This document shows positions 35,375 through 47,600 of a stretch of 64,000 nt of DNA, piece by piece. Under the pieces are notes generated by a model. That model had not been told where the DNA came from and did no database searches. It saw only the letters and a program-made list of their open reading frames with translations. Source of the stretch: Solea solea (lineage: Eukaryota; Chordata; Actinopteri; Pleuronectiformes; Soleidae); the NCBI RefSeq assembly GCF_958295425.1, contig NC_081142.1, positions 10,025,754-10,089,753 of the forward strand, in the 5' to 3' direction. Every line of letters starts with the position of its first letter. Position 1 is the stretch's first letter. A program made the position numbers and the translations under genes.

Positions 35375-38300
35375 GGTGCAGCTTTGTGGTGGCGTCGCTA
35401 TCTGGCTGAATATTCCCAGAGCCAAAACATTTAACGACTAAGAGTTGAGTTTGTCATGAGGTCTTTTCAATCTCTTAACCCTGACATGCAGTTGCGCACA
35501 ATATTATCACAGAGAGTTATGTTTGAGACACTGGCATGTGGGAGTAAATCCACGCCCAGGACACGCAGCGCGGTCACAGTTCACAGTTTTCTTCACATTC
35601 ATAATTAATTGTTCAACACTGACATCAATAATTCAAATATTTAAGTGCCAAGAAACTTTACTAGATTTTTAATCCTGACCTCCCCAACTGTCTCTCAAGT
35701 TTCAAGCAATTTTACGGAACCTAAAGGTCAATTCTCAATCAAAAAAATCAGTCTAATCAATGATCAGTACTGATATCTATCATTTCTACTCTAATAATGA
35801 TAATGACACAAAGGTATCTCAGTAGTTGACAAAAAGCTTTCCATTATAAATTGCATTCACGTTTTTTTTTACTCAGTAATTTTTAAGGAACTTGTTGAAA
35901 GTCAACTTGTGTCAAGCTATTGAAATAAATAAATACGTACGAAATTGTTGAATGAATACATTGTAGGCTAATGAATATATTATTCTATGTTTGTCTTGTA
36001 AATGTTTCTTATTTGTTTACTATTTATTACCTTTTTTCCCCTTTGTCTACTGACGTGTTCCCTGTTTTTGGAGGAGAAAATAATAGTGTTTTCTCTCTGG
36101 GTGGATATTTGATCAGTTTATAGTTATATGAACATGTTGATGCAATGATAGTTAGTTGTCACTGGAGTTTTCAGTGCTGCTGTTGTGACCCCCTCTTCAC
36201 CACAAGATGTCAGTGTCTCCTGAGTCAAAACCTTTTCTTTTTTCCTCTCCTGAGTCAAAACTATTTAAAAGTCTTCTCACTTATGAGACTGTTGTACTGT
36301 ATGACACAGTCTGTTCTGCTGTGATCATTTCTATTTATGTTGCCTTCTTCTGTTTAAAAAAAACAAAAAAACAAAATGAAAGTTGTGCTCAAATGTTTTT
36401 GATGAAGACAAATCTATTTGTTGTAATTCAAACAAACGTGTGTTCATTAATCTTGGTTAATGTCCAACTTCCTTAATAAATGTAACTTGTCTCCCTAAAA
36501 GTTGAGTCACAAGACACACACTAAAGTGCCCTCTAGCATCATAAAACATGAGGAAGGCTGGCTGCCATTCATTTATGCCCTCTAAAGCATAATGTAAATT
36601 AAAAAATTATGCAGTGCCCTATAAGACGCCCTTGCAACTTTCTTTCCTATGGTGGTTCTTCCAATCAAAAGGAGTGTCTTTATAAAGTCGCCTACTAAAA
36701 GGCTGTCCTTAGAGGAAATGATATTCAGTGCTGAATAGAAAATGTACAGTGTGTGAGAATGTGGTAAATGATATACAAGTGGTACCTGCCCCACTTGCCC
36801 TTCCAAATGTCTGTGCATGCCACTGCTGCAGACCATAAATATAGGCCACTTTGAACATTCAGTATTTATGAGCAATGAAGAGGTTTGTTCTACTCCAATA
36901 ACAGAATGGATACATTTAAAATGTAAAATGGGTCATTTTCAAACCTGTGGATTAAACAATAGGGGCACATTTTAAACCCCTATATGAACCACATGGGCCC
37001 CTGTTGCTGTTGCTTGTTGTTTATTCTCAGGTACAAATTTCCGTTTGTAATTTTGGTGTTTGTTTGTTGTTTTACATCTTGTATAGCTGTGCTGCCCATT
37101 GGGGTTTATCCTAAGGTAAAGAAAATGAACTATAATATATAATATTAATATAGGTATGAGCATGAGACTCAAAACACTGCAATAACCTGTAAACACAGAG
37201 CAAATTGTACATGAGTACAAAGTGCTGGTGCTTACAGAGATACATGTCAGAAACAACATGTTTCCTTGTTGAGTAGAGTGAAAGAAGTTGAAATTCTGTG
37301 TTGGTTTTAAATGTGTTCTTTCTGTAACATATGCCTGCCTGAAGGTTACAGATAACGTCCAATAAACGGAATGTGTGACGAGCCAGTCTACGCATCACAC
37401 AGGCTGTTATACGTCTGGCAGGATTAGCATTTAATTGTCGTCAGCTGCCCTGAACTAGGTGACAGGGCGTCCCATGCTTCCTCACTGCCACTGCAACTGC
37501 AATTGTGGCTGCTTGGACGTGCTCACACACTTGCAGCCAGCGACACGGCGCTAATTCCGTGTGCATTGTAACAACGACGGTCACCACACTGATGACCACA
37601 GGCAGTTTAACTGTATAAACTCTTCTCCTGCCCTAAAAGCCTGCCCCGCCTCACCCCAACCTCCAAATATACCCACACACCCTGGCAGGCACTCAGACCC
37701 TCTCAACAATGAGTGAGGGTAAATCCCTGAGTGTGAGAAACAGGAGTGGAATGTGACTGCCGTGTGCATACGTCACACAGGGTCGAGGTCTTCTTGAATC
37801 AGAAAGGCTGAAACTGCATGGTTGTCATTCTCTCGTCCCCTAACTCTGTGACACATACAGTATTCACCTTCACCTTTCACAGTCGCTCATAATTATCAGA
37901 TTAACCCAGTGTTTATAACTCTCTGTGTTTATATCTGACCACAGTAGGAACATCACATGTGTAAATAATCAAAGTTCCATTTGGCTTCCTCAGTTTCCTC
38001 AGAGTACGTATTATACTGTCCTGACTTAGATGCACTTAACAGAGTCACTGTTAATATAATCAGTAACATAATATGTGCCTTTCCTGCTAAATCTGTTAAA
38101 ATAGATGCTGTAAAGGCCCGGTAATGAAGAGAAATGACAGACTGACATTCATCCATGTCACAGTTCTCCAAAAAGTCAATGAATGTGTAGCAAAGACTTG
38201 CAGCTCCGATAAATCTACAGTCTACAAGTCCAGTTGCCAAGTGATTCAAGGACGTTTGGAGATCGGCCTATTCCTTAAAACACTTGAGATTACTATGACC

Positions 38301-40144
38301 TGGACGACTCACAACCATAACCTGCATCCTCTATCAGGCAGTAGCTGTCATTTGTAGAGTAATCAAAGATAACATGACATGTGAGACATGTAACTGACCA
38401 ACGTATTTCCCCTATGCCCCTCTTACTCTCCAACTGATACGGAACGTAAATGTGAAATGTGCAAAGTTCACATGAAGCAACACTGAAGGGGACTTCTTCC
38501 AAGTAGGCAACAACTTCTTGTGTACCTGACTTCAGACATGCTCATGCTGTTGAAGGAGGCGCCTCAGTCACACACTTCACCAAAGCTGCGAGTAGTGACG
38601 TGATGTTTGTTTTGGAAAATGTCTTAATGTTGCTGGTAAGTCCTTAAGAAAAGCCACAGTTGCACACTGGCCTGTCTGCATGCATTAAAACAGTCACTAG
38701 CTAATGTAAAAAAAAAATACTATATCCATTTCATTAGGGGTGTTATCTCTCATTGTGTGTGTGTGTGGTTGCACAATCATCACACACACACAGCTGTCAT
38801 TTTTAGCACCAGAGTCCAGTCCACTGTGCGGTTTAGTCGACGCCCATCTGCTAGACCGTCACAACCTTCACCTTGCCTCTCCATTTCCACATGACACGCA
38901 CGTGACACATTACAAGTACCTGCAGCTGATGAGACACACTGGAAATCTGGGTGTTGCTGTGTCAACAGAACACGGGAACAGTGAGGAACTATCACGTAGC
39001 CAGCAGAGAGAAAACAGTTGTTTGTATATATATATAGACAGACAGACAACCTACAATTTCCTACATGTGTTTGTAAAACACTGTTCTAGTAGCATGGTAT
39101 AGCCACAACAAAAGAAAAAATCAAATGTTGAGCAACAAAGATTACATTATTTCTTAAATCAATCAAGTATTCATAACGTGTTCTTTAATTTTAAACATGT
39201 TAAAATGGCTGAACTGGGTCCTCAAAATTACCCACACCATATATGGGCAGTCACATCCGAGGAGGGTCAAGGCCACCAACTATGCAGACACACTTGATCC
39301 TTGACTGCGGCATGTAAAGACCCCTTTGTCCCTTTAATTAAAGAATAAATACTTCAATTTCATCCACTCAGGCTGGAAAGTACCGACCCTTACAATATAC
39401 TGTATACATCTACCTGCTCTGATCTTTATTTAGCGGTCGTGTGGTATGCTGAGCAGAGGTTCAGTCTGTTCTGTAATGGAAAGTTATTCTCTAAGGGGAA
39501 GTGACAAGTTATAGTGACCTATTTTTGTGTAGGAACATAGTGATATGAGCATGTGCCTCACATATACCCCAAATCTTGTGGTTAGTCTAAGAACGACTCA
39601 GGCATCTGCTTGATGCAAGTGAGGGCAACTATTTAAGAGCTACAGGTGAACATCTCCAAGGGGAAACGGTTTCTAAATTTGACTTGCAAGATGTGCTAAT
39701 CCTGAATGTAGCCAACACACACCATTTATCAAAACTTCAAAATGACCCATTTTCTACACCTTTGACAAAAGCCTGTACACATTAGTTTTGGCTCATGGCT
39801 GTTTGTGTACTGAAAATGTAATACAGTATATACAGTGTTTTAGTGACTAGTCAAGGGTTTTATCCTAATTAATATAATTTGTCAAAGGTTGTGACATCCA
39901 GGTTGAGAATATATTGCTCCAGTCCCCAGTATGAAAACAGTAATGTCATTTGAAGGCAGAACTGTAAATTATGTTTTGCTTGTTGTAAAATTACATGAAA
40001 TAATTGCATTAACTACTGCTAGTTCAGCAGTGACCTAGATCTTTATAACCTTCATAACATAATCTAACACCTTTATGTCTGCAGCAAGTGACAAAAACAC
40101 ACACTCATGTTTAATGTGCTGCTTCAACAAACAGCAACAAATAG
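35375..40144. other. lox upstream region and intergenic DNA
   Basis: Contains the presumed lox promoter next to 35375 and then about 4.7 kb with no recognisable exon. Open frames here are short and lack known domains. Small features include a doubled 'cctgagtcaaaac' at 36222 and 36249 and a GT/CA-rich patch near 38756-38790. Confidence 0.5.
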
Positions 40145-40150
40145 TTTATT
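40145..40150 (-). terminator. Candidate polyadenylation signal of nmrk2
   Basis: AATAAA on the - strand about 340 bases past the nmrk2 stop. Another AT-rich signal lies at about 40324, so the exact site is open. Confidence 0.4.
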
Positions 40151-40486
40151 TGTATGATTGAAGGGGAATTCTATCAAAAGACAAACAGTCCACAACAAAT
40201 CAGTGGTTTAAAGCAACAGTCACATAGATCAATACAATCACCAATCACAAAAATGGATCATCTGAAGATGATAAAAAAGACAATGATAAGTTAACATTGT
40301 TCTGTTCTATATACAAAAAAAAAGAATAAAAAAATGAATCCTTGGCACTATTTACAAATTCTGTACAGGAATGGACAGGAGTCCTCCTGCTGCAAGAAAC
40401 AGAAGAAAACCATGTCAGACTGCAATTAAACCCTTTAACAAGATGACGTTTATTTATTGTATTGACAACTGTGACCGACTTCTCAC

Positions 40487-43400
40487 CTATAAACAGTTAA
40501 GCAGGTTGTTCTGAATGTCCTCGTACACCTGGTTGTACATTTCCTCTTTGGTTTTCAAACCATCCAGGTACTCTGCAACACACAGGAAGTGATCATACTA
40601 AATGAGATTGTACTAAATTTTGCAAAATTATGAGCAAAAAACGAACAAAAAACACAAACTTGAACTTAAAAAAAAGCCCACCCAAATATGTATAAGATAT
40701 ATACAGTTATAAGAAAGACATAAAAAAAAATATATATAAAATAAAAAGTAAAATAAAAGACCCCTTAGGAAAGTGCAATATGCACCAAATAAAAACATCA
40801 ATATGATAAAGAAGATAAATAACATACTGATATTCAAGCCACTGCTCTCCATCTCTTTCCTGTGCTTCAAGTACATGGGCCACACATGGCCATCGAACAG
40901 GCCGGGAGGGTCGGGGACAGTGTATTGTCTTGTACTGAAGATAACACAAATGTAAACCCAATCAAAAATGGAAACAGTGATACTAATATTAATATTAATA
41001 ATTACACTTGTGGTGACATTAGTCTTTATGAATGAACTCACCTTCTCCTTCTTTTGCACTCCTCATAGGGAATTGAGATGTAATAGCACATGTTAAAAAC
41101 ATCCAGAAGGGGCCTTGAGGGGGAAAAAAACAAACCAACAACAGTGTCACAGGTGATGACAAGTAGTAAGGCTAAAGTAAGGCTATGAAGCTGTTCCCAC
41201 GTCTTATCTACACGTCTGCAGCATGCCTGACATTCAGCCCTAGTACACAGTATCAATCACCCAGCACGGCACTTTGAGGACAACTCAGAGAGCCTCTTTC
41301 TGTCGAACACCTTATCTCTGCAATAGCAAGACCTGCCCAACACTAGATGGACGAGTCTATGAATATGCAACAGTGGCAAGCTAGTAGAGGTAGCAAATGA
41401 CACATCTCATATATGCATAACCTTTGACAACTCAGTGGAATTATTTTGTGGTATGTGCTCCAATAGCAAACCAAATTGTGCTGAAAAACAAACCACATTT
41501 AGTGTAAAAAAAAAAAAAGTTTGCTCAATACTAAAGTCAGCTATACACAGGATTTTTAAACTGTAAACACTCAGTTTAAATCAATCTTTTAGATGATCCT
41601 GCTAATGTTGATATTAAGTACTACTAAGTACTACTAAGTTTTAAAATGAAAGAAGCTCATTCCTCCCCGCCAGTAGACCACACCAACACTACCTCATTCC
41701 CTGTGCAATACTGCCAAATTATAACAGACATCTTTGCGTGCGCTGTTTACTTGGAAATATTGTTATTGTTTACCTTGTTTCATTTGTCGCCTTGCAAATA
41801 TTTAATCATTTTCCCCATCGTATTTCTACTTTCCTACATTGCTGTGAGTGTATGCTGCTGTAACACTGCATATTTCCCCTTATGGGACAAATAAAGGATT
41901 ATCTTATCTCAAAGCATTGCTACAAACGTGACTGCTCACATGTACATAATGGCTGGAGGATGAATGCATTTTGTAATGTTGAGCAAAAAAAAGGCGCCTC
42001 TCTGACAAAATGGAGCAGACAAAGACGGAATTAGAGACTTCTCTCATTACTACTGATATGAATTAAACCCTGCTTGCATTGAAGAATTATTTGACCTCTG
42101 AGTGAACACTGATGAAAAATATTCCATTTAAACCTATAAAAACCCTAGCTTTCTTGTCTTTGTTCAACGATAAGGCTTCAATTAAATGAACTTACTGGTA
42201 GTTGTAGAGCAGGAAGCCCTCCACGATCAGGATGTGGGTCTGCTCATCAGTAGTGGCCACGTCAGAGGCAGGAGACAGAGCGACACCATGGGAACGGGCA
42301 AACTTCACTGGGTTCTCAATCCAGGCTTTCACAGTGTTGGTCATTGCCTCCATGTCCAAAGATGTGATCACTGTGGAGCACGGTTGACAGAACAGAGATA
42401 TGGCAGAAAAGATAGAAAATGAGAAGAATGATAAACAAAGACTGTAAAATGTTGGTAAAGGGTTTGTTTCTTCAGAAACTGGAGGTTATTATCAGCTACA
42501 TGTTGTGTTGTGTGAATGTTAAATGACTAATCTGTGTGTAGTCAAAGAGACTGGGGTATCTTTTCACATTATAAACATATTAAAATTAAAAAAAAAAAAA
42601 AAAAGATATGAATGTGAATGAAGCGCAACGATGAGTCACTGGTAGTCTTCAGAGAAGTCTTACCATCCCATTGCTTAAAGCCGTCCTCCCCGACTTCTAT
42701 CTGATCGGGTTTCTGAAATAACAGTGAGCAATAAAACATTGCTGCAACCTCACAGCTCTGAACACTTGCAGATCCCACTCATATGCCCGAGCAAGGCCTA
42801 ACACAAACACAGGGAATAGGATGGGCTCACAGAGCAAAACAATAGCAAGCACTCAAAGTGAATTTAGAGACAGGAGAAGGAGGGGTCAAGCATGAAGCCA
42901 TGCAAAGATAATATCAGGAGACTTTTTAGCAAGCACAACCTATTTCCATATCTAAAGAACAGCACTAGGGTGTGAAATGGTAGCATTCACTACATTTCCT
43001 TACATGCAACAATGACATTCACTGAAGAGAAAGGGAAAGGAAAGGCAGGGTGGGGAAGCTGCGACAAGAATAACTCCTACTACATATCAACTAAAACTCA
43101 CCTTGAAAAAGTCATCTTGGTGCACAACACAGCAGTTGGGCAACGTCTTGATCAATTTATTTGTCACAGTGGTTTTCCCACCATTAGTGATCCTAAAAAC
43201 AAAAAAAGAGAGAGACACCATTAGTTAAATAAATATTCTGATAATTCCCATCACAAGACATGAGGCATTCTTTGTTAATGTGTGCAGATCAGCATTATCA
43301 TGGTATAGTGTTTCATATTAGTAGATGATTATAAATATCATGATAAAAGTTAGTTTTGTTCCACAGTGAAAGGTGAAGAAACATGTTAATTGGGATTTTA

Positions 43401-44317
43401 ACTTCCTTGTGAGTAGAAAACAAAGAAAGTGACACAAATGCAAGGCATAAAACAGAATAAATAAAATCACATACACAGTTCAAATTCGGATTAGGGCCAA
43501 ACTCACTTCTAAACAGTGTTAAAATTAAACTGTTTGGTGCCACATTAACGCAAAAGAATATTAGAGTACACTAAATCATTGTATTCAAGTCTGACGGTTA
43601 AATGAGTATAAAATAGCTACATTTGGTCTTAATTTGAGATAAATGTACTGCCAAATTGACTCATTTTGAGTGATAAACAAGGTCAACTGTGATAATAAAC
43701 AGTAGTATTTTAGTAGAGAAGCTGGAGCTGAATAAAGACCACGCTGCTGTTCTTAGAGAATACATCAATACGTTCTAAAGTGAACGTAACAAACGTGTGT
43801 TAATCACCCTTGATTAAAAGCTCATACATAAAAAGCAGATGTGAACATAACTAAGTGTATGTGGTGTTGGAGACAGCGTTAACGTGAATTCTCCCTCCAC
43901 ATTTGAGCTAAATCTCGCGGTGAATTTTCAAATGTCCCGCTCGATTTATGACAACAGTCGCAGCGGACGTGACTATTAACTGGGTTTAACAGCCTCAGTC
44001 TAACGTTGTGGCGGGCAGAAGATAAGGCACGTGCACAGTAGTAACTATCAACAAAACCCACGCATTTTCTATTTTATTAAGTACTTAAATTCAGCAACTA
44101 GTTTGAAACAAACGTGACTACATGACACTTTACACTCATACTACGAATGAGTGCAAAGACCAGATATAAAGTAATATGTCCCATATAAACTGTAACACTG
44201 TCGTATTTTAAACAGTAACATACGTTTCCAAACACTGAGAAACACTTTAAGTTTTATCTAGTTTGATTAAAAACAGTAAACACACACTTACCCGCCAATT
44301 CCTATAATGTATCTCAT
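40487..44317 (-). CDS. nmrk2: Nicotinamide riboside kinase 2
   Basis: Seven exons on the - strand: 44292-44317, 43102-43192, 42664-42712, 42196-42370, 41042-41113, 40828-40934, 40487-40572. Phases close to 201 residues. The enzyme phosphorylates nicotinamide riboside to NMN in NAD+ salvage; NMRK2 is the muscle-enriched form in mammals. The P-loop is GGITNGGKTT (residues 8-17), split between exons 1 and 2. The catalytic acid region is HQDDFF (33-38), and the lid carries PYEECKRRR followed by the nucleoside-binding segment YTVPDPPGLFDGHVWPMY. EVGEDGFKQWD and the PDPPGLFDGHVWPMY wording favour NMRK2 over NMRK1. The C-terminus stops at NNLLNCL and lacks the tail of human NMRK2 (230 aa). It lies downstream of atcay in the same orientation, as in human. 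Confidence 0.96.
41640..41912 (+). repeat. Retroelement 3' end with tail, in nmrk2 intron 4
   Basis: The right end reads 'atttccccttatgggacaaa' then 'taaaggattatcttatctc', the typical 3' tail of a fish LINE or dependent SINE, with the start of a TTATC repeat. The left boundary is uncertain, and the open frame at 41646-41894 gives no recognisable reverse transcriptase motif. Confidence 0.55.
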
Positions 44318-44501
44318 ATTTTCGTCTCTTCTGTCGAGCGCCAAGTAACCTTGAAGTGAAGTCTTGACTAAAAGTGCAGGTTAAAAATCCCACAGATTAA
44401 GCTCTTCACAGAAATGTAGAAGTTAAGGTGGAGGTTAGCGTCTTTTATCACTGTGTCGCTCTTCTCACTGTCACAGTCGCTTATACTCACGCTGCGTCAT
44501 A

Positions 44502-44581
44502 TGACGTCAGCAGGCACGCGGGCACGGGACGTCCTCGCGCTATTTTCCACTCGTACGTGCCCCCTCGCGGGAACCAATCAG
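44502..44581 (-). promoter_or_regulatory. Probable nmrk2 promoter: CRE palindrome and CCAAT box in CpG-rich DNA
   Basis: A perfect TGACGTCA (cAMP response element type) lies at 44502-44509, 185 bases upstream of the nmrk2 ATG. A CCAAT pentamer (AACCAATCAG) is at 44572-44581. The DNA between has many CpGs, unlike its AT-rich surroundings. An E-box-like CATATG (44498-44503) overlaps the CRE. These sites are symmetric or strand-neutral, so the promoter may be bidirectional. Function is inferred from motifs and position. Confidence 0.5.
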
Positions 44582-45058
44582 AGGCCGCGAAGAGCTCTGG
44601 CCGAAAACGTTGTGCAGCTGACGATGATGATGAAGCTGACGATGATGATGATCCAGGTGCTGTGGAAAACTACCACCGACACATGACCATTATAACTTCT
44701 GTTTGAAAAAATATTAATATTTGTACGAGCCAGTATTGAGTTAATTTAGTTCAGAGTGAGTTCAAATGATTAATGCAGGATTACTTATTACAGTGTGATA
44801 TGTGAACAGTTAAGTAGTTAACCGTTGGACTTAAGCCTTTGAGTAAAAGGAAAGGAACGTGGCTTTGTGGACCTGATGTTATTTAGATAAAGGACAGCTA
44901 TCGATTATGGGATAGGTAGATATGTACTGGAAAATATGTGTCGGTGGGTGTGTTAGAAGCTGTGCTAGGGTTTGTGTAAAAAGGTTTTTGGACCTTTACG
45001 TTACTGTTAAATCTACAATTGTGTTGTTGATCCAAGAGAGGATTAAATTAAGTTTACC

Positions 45059-45466
45059 ACTTTAGTATTTATGGGCCACACGGTGGTGTAGTGGTTAGCA
45101 CTCTCGCCTTGCAGCGAGAAGACCCGGGTTCAAGCCCCGGTTGGAACAAGGGCCTTTCTGCATGGAGTTTGCATGTTCTCCCCGTGTGTGCGTGGGTTCT
45201 CTCCGGGTACTCCGGCTTCCTCCCACAGTCCAAAAACATGCAATGTGGGGATAGGTAAATTGGACACTCCAAAATTGACCGTGAGTGTGAGAGTGAATGG
45301 TTGTTTGTCTCTATCTGTGTGTGGCCCTGCGATGGACTGGCGAACTGTCCAGGGTGTACCCCGCCTATCGCCGGATGTAGCTGAGATTGGCACGGCACCC
45401 CCCGCGACCCTCTGGTTGAGGATAAAAGCGGTAGATGATGACTGACTGACTGACTTTAGTATTTAT
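45059..45466 (+). mobile_element. tRNA-derived SINE with perfect 14-bp target-site duplication
   Basis: The body 45073-45452 begins 'gggccacacggtggtgtag' and has an internal Pol III promoter: box A in GTGTAGTGGTTAGCAC (about 45085-45100) and box B GGTTCAAGCCC (45127-45137). The body continues through 'catggagtttgcatgttctc', 'ccggcttcctcccacag' and 'gccctgcgatggactgg', and ends in a GACT-repeat tail. The flanks are identical: actttagtatttat at 45059-45072 and 45453-45466. This proves an insertion by retrotransposition. Truncated relatives lie at 2336-2556 and 50231-50415. Confidence 0.92.
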
Positions 45467-45652
45467 TATATTCATATTTATTTGTGGGACTAATCTGTCT
45501 TTGCCTTAGGTGACCAAATTCATTTTTAAAAATTCATGTTATCAAATCCTGCATTTATTTATTTACGATAACACTGCTATGATGACCTACCTACCTACCT
45601 GTGTTGTTTTATTTTTCAATATAGACGATTGATATGCTGTATTTCTTCTTCC

Positions 45653-45690
45653 TATTATTATTATTATTATTATTATTATTGTTATTATCA
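45653..45690. repeat. ATT trinucleotide microsatellite
   Basis: About twelve ATT units, one changed to GTT near the end. Confidence 0.9.
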
Positions 45691-46637
45691 TATATCATTA
45701 TTATTAACCCCCTAAACCATGACTGTAGTCTGTGAAAGGTTGATAGAGGGAGATAGAGTTGAAGAGAGACTTTTTTTTTTTCTTAGTGCAGTTATATCTA
45801 ATTTTAAATGCACACACTAGGTGTGTTGTACAGTTAAAATGCAACTATCCTGTACAATTGTCCCACACGGTCATATATATGTATCTGTAAAGTAAACAGA
45901 GTATACAATTGTCCTTATTCATATTTTCTCTTTAAAACAGCAGCATTTTGTTTTTACTTTTTATGTATATTATTTTATATGTACTTTATACATATATATT
46001 TATACATTTAAAAAAATATAATAATCAGTCTTCAGTTTGTCTCTACACAAACTTTTACACTTGCTTTAGCAATGTAAATGTATGTTTCTCATGCCACAGA
46101 GGTAGGTGTGTGTGTGTGGCATGGATGTTCTATTTGTGTGTGTGTGACTGCATGTGCAATGTGAATCCCATCACAGACGTCAGAGGTCAATAGTCTGGGT
46201 CTCTCTGTCAGCATTAGTTTGTAAGAGAGAAGTGTGAGAGGGCTGACGGCTGACAATCTTATATTGGTTGAAGTCACAAGACTGTCTTATTCCAAAAAAG
46301 GACATTTGCTTTGTGCATCCTGATGTTAAACACCGTCACAGCTCTTAAGCTTTGGGCATTTCTGGCATTGTGTAAAAATGCAGCCATACAGTAACAGAAG
46401 CCTGTCCTCAAGCACATACACACTTTCCTTTATAAAAGATTATAAAAGATGCAGCAACTTTTCATATGCATTGCATTTAGATGTGGATCTTTGTGGAAAT
46501 TGATAACATGAACAGATGACTGCATGTCATTCATTCACTTTGTTTTGTTGTAGGAACTGATCATGCTCTTATTAATTTAGTGACAATATTGAAGATTCTG
46601 TGTAAAATCAGTAATGACATGCCCAGTGTGTCACATT

Positions 46638-46960
46638 TAGTGGGATTGATTGGCAGAAATTGAATATACTACCCATAGATATGTTTGTATATGTGTACAA
46701 TCCCTTTAGCTTATTTTATACATGAATATGCCTCAGACAGAAGTATGTTTTGTGTTTTCAGTGGGAGTTTAATCCTCCCACAAAAACCAGGTAAAGGAAG
46801 TGAGGGCGGTGATGGTGAAGAGAGGAGGGAGTTGTGAATGTGTTGATATCCTTTATTAGTCTGTGAAGGCCACCGTAGTTTCCTAACACACCGTAGGAAG
46901 GGAGGAGTGAGCAGAGGACTCCTCTGTTTGTAACACTTTGAAGTCTCACCATTAGATGGC
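46638..46960 (-). repeat. MITE-like dispersed repeat copy
   Basis: Shares 'ggcagaaattgaatatac' and 'cccatagatatgtttgtat' with 23.7 kb. Its right part, 'gaaggccaccgtagtttcct' and 'aagtctcaccattagatgg', is the reverse of motifs in the 12.5 kb, 18 kb and 22 kb copies. Confidence 0.6.
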
Positions 46961-47005
46961 CCTTGGTCCTTTCCACACATACAAATCCACCAAAGCAGCA
47001 CTTCA

Positions 47006-47215
47006 GTATGGTGGGTTAGTGGTTAGCACTAATGCCCCACGGCAAGAAGGTGTCTGGGTTTGATTCCTGCTCATGTCTGTGTCTTTTTTGGCTTTCCTCA
47101 AAACATATGGGGTCAGGTTAGGCTCATCGGTTGCGGCGGCTCTGATCAAACCTCCATGTGACCTTGAAATTTCATTGTGCAACTTTATAATGACAATAAA
47201 GAGCTGTTCCTTTCA
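47006..47215 (+). repeat. Degenerate tRNA-headed SINE-like element
   Basis: Head 'gggttagtggttagcacta' resembles box A and 'gggtttgattcct' resembles box B. The 3' end 'gaaatttcattgtgcaac' plus 'aatgacaataaag' is a retroelement-type tail. The middle differs from the 45.1 kb SINE, so it may be a second family. Confidence 0.5.
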
Positions 47216-47600
47216 TTTTGAATGGGGGAAAAGGACTTAGGAAAATGTTTACTGCTGTAGATTTATGAGCTATGAAAAGAAAGAAAGTCTGTGTGTAAGG
47301 CGTGCAGTACACCTGCATGTCGTTATTATTTATTATCTGAGTAATATATCATTTAAAGGCTGTAACTTCCTTACATCCTTGTCTGTTCTGAAGGAACCAT
47401 AAATCAACAGCAGATAAAAGGTGTGATTTTAAGCACGTTTTTCTCAAGTCAAAGAATATGATTTTTGTGTAGATTTGTTACTGCAAACTTGGCTACTTTG
47501 ATTGTATTATATATCAAAATAAACGATGATTGTAAATCTTAGATTAGACTTAGACTAGAAATATGAAAACGGATTCCATAACTGAATTCAGAAGGAATGG

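Larger units (their letters stand above)
44707..47600. other. Intergenic region between nmrk2 and the atcay 3' end
   Basis: No coding exon recognised. It holds a full SINE with target-site duplication, an ATT microsatellite, a MITE-like copy and a degenerate SINE-like element, listed separately. Confidence 0.55.

Noticed and set aside
35374..35425. Upstream in-frame ATG (35425) as the lox start
   Set aside because: It would place 17 residues before a clear signal peptide; the ATG at 35374 has a better context.
36207..36476. 89-codon open frame on +
   Set aside because: It contains an internal duplicated phrase and an A-rich run and has no similarity to known proteins.
44428..44706. Open frame on + opposite the nmrk2 promoter as a complete gene
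   Set aside because: It has no ATG before its last residues; kept only as a possible upstream exon in a finding.
45083..45137. Possible tRNA gene
   Set aside because: Boxes A and B are present, but the sequence continues into a 380-base SINE with a repeat tail and target-site duplication.
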